DNA of 8,542 nt from NCBI GenBank assembly GCA_003520925.1, contig DOTV01000231.1, forward strand, positions 5,192 to 13,733. Reading direction: 5' to 3'. Shown here one piece after another: positions 7,261 through 8,542 of this stretch (the first letter of the stretch is position 1; every line of letters begins with the position of its first letter). The translations under genes were made by a program, and so were the position numbers. Below the pieces are notes generated by a model that searched no databases, had not been told where the DNA came from, and was given only the letters and a program-made list of their open reading frames with translations. The DNA comes from Bacteroidales bacterium (GTDB lineage Bacteria > Bacteroidota > Bacteroidia > Bacteroidales > VadinHA17).

Positions 7261-7361
7261 CAGCTCCTTCAGAGCTGGAAAGTGTAGGGAGTTGCCGACC
7301 TCCGGTTTCACCGGAGGTTATTCATATACCGCCACTATGCGGCGAGAAGTCCCTTTGGGAC
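7261..7361 (-). repeat. Right arm of mirrored palindrome array (hairpins D'-C'-B'-A')
   Basis: Read on the minus strand this is a diverged copy of the left arm. A' is GTCCC/GGGAC with loop AAA (7349-7361). B' is CGCCGC/GTGGCG (7330-7344, one G-U pair). C' is ACCTCCGG/CCGGAGGT with loop TGAAA (7298-7318). D' is CAGCTC/GAGCTG with loop TGAAG (7261-7277). Spacings between hairpins resemble those of the left arm. The 89-base spacer 7172-7260 shows no further palindrome and no gene. Bases 7362-7470, beyond the array, are AT-rich and I see nothing in them. Confidence 0.75.
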
Positions 7362-7470
7362 AATCTATATTTATATAAATCTATAATTATACAATGAAGC
7401 AAGGCCACCTGAATTAATAAGAAGTGAATAAAGAGTAGCACCTAAATGGATTATAATCGTTCGGAATATA

Positions 7471-7521
7471 AAGTCCCCTTTAGGCCTGTCCTTACCGAAG
7501 CGTCAGGGTGATATAGGGGGG
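7471..7521. repeat. Nested inverted-repeat element beside the rplI terminator
   Basis: An outer pair, CCCC (7475-7478) with the six-G run at 7516-7521, encloses an inner pair, CCTG (7485-7488) with CAGG (7504-7507). Between them is a 15-base loop containing ACCGAAGCG. The ends, AAGTCCCCTTTAG and TATAGGGGG, remind me of short C/G-rich palindromic repeats scattered between genes in many Bacteroidota. That is memory, not a search. It is adjacent to the terminator's T-run but is not needed to explain termination. Confidence 0.4.
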
Positions 7522-7554
7522 AAAAAATAAGGACATGCCATGGCATGTCCTTAT
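7522..7554 (-). terminator. Rho-independent terminator of the rpsF-rpsR-rplI operon
   Basis: Bases 7527-7554 form a perfect 28-base palindrome with half-site ATAAGGACATGCCA. As RNA it makes a 12-bp stem with a CATG loop. On the minus strand it begins 20 bases after the rplI stop and is followed directly by six T (7522-7527, the first overlapping the stem end). This is a textbook intrinsic terminator for minus-strand transcription. In the plus direction only a weak T/A mix follows, so lptD-side read-through would be stopped less efficiently. Confidence 0.88.
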
Positions 7555-7574
7555 AACTATATCTACTGTTCTGC

Positions 7575-8021
7575 TTATTCCGCTACAATCTCAAATCCAA
7601 CCTCTACCTTAACTTCCCTGTGCAGTTTAATAACAGCTTTGTATTTTCCTACTTCCTTTATCTGATCTTCAGGAAGGGTTATGTTCTTACGGTCGATATC
7701 GAATCCCTTTTCCTTCAGGGCTTCGGCAATCTGAATCGTATTAACTGATCCGAAAATCTTTCCTGATGAGCTTGTTTTCGCACCTATAACAAGAGCGACA
7801 TCAGTAAGCTTTGCTGCAACCTCCTGAGCAGTAACTTTTATCTTTTCTTCCTTATGAGCTCTCTGCTTAAGATTCTCTGCATGCATTTTCTTTGCTGATG
7901 GTGTGGCCGCAACTGCATAACCATTAGGGATCAGAAAGTTGGTTCCATAACCGTTTTTGACATTGACTATATCGTCCTTCTGTCCAAGTTTGTTCACGTC
8001 CTGTAGTAAAATGACTTCCAT
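7575..8021 (-). CDS. rplI: 50S ribosomal protein L9 (bL9)
   Basis: A 148-residue protein, the normal length for bL9, which binds 23S rRNA at the base of the L1 stalk and helps maintain reading frame. The N-terminal RNA-binding domain holds the family signature, running from GQKDDIVNVKNGYGTNFL through IPNGYAVAAT (about 13-41). A long charged connecting helix (about 42-75) leads to the C-terminal domain ending EVKVEVGFEIV. The start at 8021 is fixed by MEVILLQDV and by a strong SD, AAGGAGGG, six bases upstream. The SD overlaps the rpsR stop codon, so translation is probably coupled. It is the last gene of the operon and is followed by a strong terminator. Confidence 0.98.
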   Translation of the reverse strand: MEVILLQDVNKLGQKDDIVNVKNGYGTNFLIPNGYAVAATPSAKKMHAENLKQRAHKEEKIKVTAQEVAAKLTDVALVIGAKTSSSGKIFGSVNTIQIAEALKEKGFDIDRKNITLPEDQIKEVGKYKAVIKLHREVKVEVGFEIVAE

Positions 8022-8027
8022 AATTTT

Positions 8028-8035
8028 CCCTCCTT
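8028..8035 (-). promoter_or_regulatory. Strong Shine-Dalgarno of rplI
   Basis: AAGGAGGG on the minus strand, six bases before the rplI ATG; its first two A belong to the rpsR stop codon TAA (8034-8036). Strong SDs are rare in Bacteroidota, whose ribosomes sequester the anti-SD. None is seen before dnaA, the amidase, the mlaD-family gene or lptD in this window. Confidence 0.7.
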
Positions 8036-8303
8036 ATTTTAATAGGTCAGTAACATACGGAAGAAGAGCAATATGACGGGCTCTTTTAACAGCTTTAGCC
8101 ACTTTCCTCTGATATTTAAGCGAAGTACCGGTAAGCCGCCTGGGTAATATCTTCCCCTGGTCGTTAAGAAATTTCTTAAGGAATTCGGGATCCTTATAAT
8201 CGATATACCTGATTCTGTTCTTCTTGAACCGGCAGTATTTCTTTTTCTTGACCTCAACTGTTGGTGGAGTCAAATATCTGATTTCTGATTCATTCTGTGC
8301 CAT
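8034..8303 (-). CDS. rpsR: 30S ribosomal protein S18 (bS18)
   Basis: An 89-residue protein of the 30S platform that pairs with bS6. The extended N-terminus is followed by the conserved core, from YCRFKKNRIRYIDYKDPEF (about 23-41) through GKILPRRLTGT (50-60) to LKYQRKVAKAVKRARHIALLP and a C-terminal YVTDLLK. The start at 8303 lies four bases from the end of rpsF (stop 8307-8309) and has a strong SD, AAGGAGGA, seven bases upstream inside the last codons of rpsF. In Bacteroidota, bS18 with bS6 and bS21 forms the pocket that holds the 16S rRNA anti-SD tail. A strong SD on rpsR is therefore a plausible autoregulatory device and not a routine initiation signal. Confidence 0.98.
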   Translation of the reverse strand: MAQNESEIRYLTPPTVEVKKKKYCRFKKNRIRYIDYKDPEFLKKFLNDQGKILPRRLTGTSLKYQRKVAKAVKRARHIALLPYVTDLLK

Positions 8304-8306
8304 GTC

Positions 8307-8542
8307 TTATTCCTCCTTCGATTTACCTGATTCTTTTTGTTTCCTTTTCTTCTCTGCATATTCGATGGCAAATTTTTCCATCCTGAAGGTTAAAAACCTT
8401 ATTATCCTCTCATCTCTACGGTATTGCACCTCAAGTTTCTCGATGAGATCTCCGGTTCCTCTGAATTCTATAAGATAGTAGAAGCCTGTCGACTTCTTCT
8501 GAATGGGATAGGCCAGTTTTTTGAGGCCCCAGTTCTCTTCAT
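8307..8542 (-). CDS. rpsF: 30S ribosomal protein S6 (bS6), C-terminal part
   Basis: The minus-strand frame runs in from the window edge and stops at TAA 8307-8309, giving 77 residues; the start lies beyond 8542. The fragment begins EENWGLKKLAYPIQKKSTGF and contains LEVQYRRDERIIRFLTF, both strongly conserved in bS6. It ends in a charged tail, EKKRKQKESGKSKEE, as in Bacteroidota homologues. bS6 forms a heterodimer with bS18 on the small-subunit platform. It is the first gene visible of rpsF-rpsR-rplI; the operon promoter, and any S6:S18-binding leader RNA of the kind known in other bacteria, would lie outside the window. Confidence 0.96.
   Translation of the reverse strand, partial: EENWGLKKLAYPIQKKSTGFYYLIEFRGTGDLIEKLEVQYRRDERIIRFLTFRMEKFAIEYAEKKRKQKESGKSKEE
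8311..8318 (-). promoter_or_regulatory. Strong Shine-Dalgarno of rpsR, inside the rpsF 3' end
   Basis: AAGGAGGA on the minus strand, seven bases from the rpsR ATG. It is made from the AAG GAG GAA codons that encode the last residues (KEE) of bS6. Published structural work on a Flavobacterium ribosome noted strong SDs before bS21 and/or bS18 genes across Bacteroidota and proposed self-regulation. This site fits that pattern. Confidence 0.75.

Noticed and set aside
7061..7361. CRISPR array
   Set aside because: The units are different palindromes in inverted, not direct, order, with no uniform repeat length and no regular spacers.
7046..7397. Small protein genes on both strands within the palindrome array
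   Set aside because: Both are translations of the same inverted repeat, without supporting start signals or recognisable domains.
7527..7554. Perfect 28-base palindrome as a protein operator or transposon end
   Set aside because: Its position 20 bases after the rplI stop and the adjoining T-run on the minus strand are fully explained by an intrinsic terminator.
6853..7574. tRNA or other known RNA gene in the lptD-rplI gap
   Set aside because: No cloverleaf with TpsiC-like or acceptor features was seen; the hairpins fit the palindrome array instead.

Overview
The window looks like a chromosomal segment from a Bacteroidota genome, most likely class Bacteroidia. The DnaA, bS18 and bS6 sequences closely match my memory of Bacteroides-type proteins. 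The amidase / MCE-protein / LptD neighbourhood is typical of the phylum. The envelope and replication genes lack Shine-Dalgarno (SD) sequences, and several intergenic sites fit the Bacteroidota promoter pattern (-7 box TAnnTTTG). The species cannot be named from this window.

Layout. Bases 1-240 (+) are the 3' end of a formylglycine-generating-enzyme-like (SUMF1/FGE-sulfatase domain) gene. It converges, with one base between stop codons, on dnaA (242-1672, -). A 340-base AT-rich leader with long A/T homopolymers separates dnaA from a two-gene minus-strand operon: a SPOR-domain N-acetylmuramoyl-L-alanine amidase (2966-4117), then an MCE/MlaD-family lipid-transport protein (2013-2948). Divergent from the amidase is lptD (4198-6852, +), the outer-membrane LPS-assembly barrel, which probably starts at TTG. 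Bases 6853-7574 hold no believable gene but are rich in structure. At the right end, rpsF (partial), rpsR and rplI form a minus-strand ribosomal-protein operon ending in a strong rho-independent terminator.

Working together. Amidase, MCE protein and LptD all serve the cell envelope (peptidoglycan splitting, phospholipid traffic, LPS export). The divergent arrangement with an 80-base shared promoter region suggests co-ordinated expression. rpsF-rpsR-rplI encode bS6, bS18 and bL9. Two strong SD sequences sit in front of rpsR and rplI, in a lineage whose ribosomes normally hide the anti-SD.

Most unusual structure. Between the convergent lptD and rplI genes lies a mirror-image array: four palindromes (A-B-C-D, 7061-7168), a roughly 90-base spacer, then the same four in inverted order and orientation (D'-C'-B'-A', 7261-7361). 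The arms differ by base changes that preserve pairing in three of the four stems. An AT-rich cluster of direct repeats with a promoter-like match lies just upstream. It is best read as a REP/BIME-like palindromic element, possibly transcribed. I see no complete new defence or metabolic system, no CRISPR, no tRNA and no transposase.
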